The notes under the pieces were generated by a model. It made no database searches, was not told the origin of the DNA, and saw only the letters and a list, made by a program, of their open reading frames with translations. 6,619 bases of DNA from Actinomycetota bacterium (GTDB lineage Bacteria; Actinomycetota; Actinomycetes; Nanopelagicales; Nanopelagicaceae): NCBI GenBank assembly GCA_009703165.1, contig WLGP01000052.1, forward strand, positions 1 to 6,619, given 5' to 3'. Of this stretch, positions 6,502-6,619 are shown piece after piece (the first letter of the stretch is position 1; each line of letters begins with the position of its first letter). The position numbers and the translations under genes are program-made.

Positions 6502-6619
6502 GCGACTCACTCTTTTCGCCAATTCACCCTTCTTGGTCTCCAGTGATCGATCCGCTTCGCGGCTCTATTCTTCAAAGTTACCAAGCGATATCTAGCGGAG
6601 AGTTCATTCCAGCGATAGA
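6498..6619 (+). CDS. ung: Probable uracil-DNA glycosylase, N-terminal fragment (3' end outside window)
   Basis: An open frame starts at GTG 6498 inside the end of the ATPase gene (GTGA overlap) and runs to the window edge, giving 40 residues. The N-terminal pattern, IHPSW (9-13), then SILQSY (23-28), then SGEFIPAI (33-40), resembles the leader before the catalytic domain of family 1 uracil-DNA glycosylases, which have WHDVL-like and PYF-like elements at matching spacing; actinobacterial Ung proteins often read HPxW followed later by GEF. The enzyme removes uracil from DNA to start base excision repair. The catalytic GQDPYH motif would lie downstream, so identification rests on weak similarity alone. 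There is no Shine-Dalgarno sequence, so translation is probably coupled to the ATPase gene. Confidence 0.62.
   Translation, partial: MSDSLFSPIHPSWSPVIDPLRGSILQSYQAISSGEFIPAI

Noticed and set aside
1227..6594. GATATC occurs about nine times, well above the one to two expected
   Set aside because: Nearly all copies are the codon pair GAT-ATC for Asp-Ile within conserved proteins, so codon choice explains them without a separate signal.
1..6619. Search for mobile elements, CRISPR repeats, tRNA or rRNA genes, toxin-antitoxin or defence genes, and riboswitches
   Set aside because: The window is almost wholly filled by recognisable housekeeping genes; gaps are at most 81 bases, and no terminal repeats, spacer arrays or transposase motifs were seen.

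Overview
The window looks like ordinary chromosomal housekeeping DNA from an actinobacterium. It holds nine protein genes, the first and last cut by the window edges, and is almost entirely coding. The actinobacterial assignment rests on gene order (def-fmt-rsmB-rpe), a HisE with the actinobacterial EEISQL segment, a long-form HisG with a C-terminal regulatory domain, and a phosphoserine phosphatase with two ACT domains like mycobacterial SerB2. Sampled lines give about 50% G+C, low for the phylum. Together with the tight packing this fits a small-genome aquatic lineage such as the freshwater acI group, but that placement is inference only.

Plus strand, 1-3253: the end of peptide deformylase (def), methionyl-tRNA formyltransferase (fmt), 16S rRNA m5C methyltransferase (rsmB) and ribulose-phosphate 3-epimerase (rpe). 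Fmt formylates initiator Met-tRNA and Def removes the formyl group from the new protein, so the two form one cycle. The genes overlap or lie within 13 bases of each other and probably share a transcript.

Plus strand, 3291-4424: hisE and hisG, which encode the second and first enzymes of histidine synthesis. hisE lacks a Shine-Dalgarno sequence but has a -10-like hexamer placed to give a leaderless mRNA from its second ATG. hisG has a strong Shine-Dalgarno sequence.

Minus strand, 5628-4429: serB, the last step of serine synthesis, converging on hisG with only four bases between the stop codons.

Plus strand, 5710-6619: an orphan ABC-type ATPase overlapped by the start of a probable uracil-DNA glycosylase gene (ung). 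The 81-base gap between serB and the ATPase gene is a divergent promoter region, and both genes look leaderless.

I see no mobile element, CRISPR array, tRNA, rRNA, riboswitch or defence system, and no convincing undescribed system. The points worth a second look are small: the leaderless start signals, GCGATCGC octamers, the direct rpe-hisE junction, the ATPase without a Q-loop glutamine, and an inverted repeat at the hisG/serB junction.
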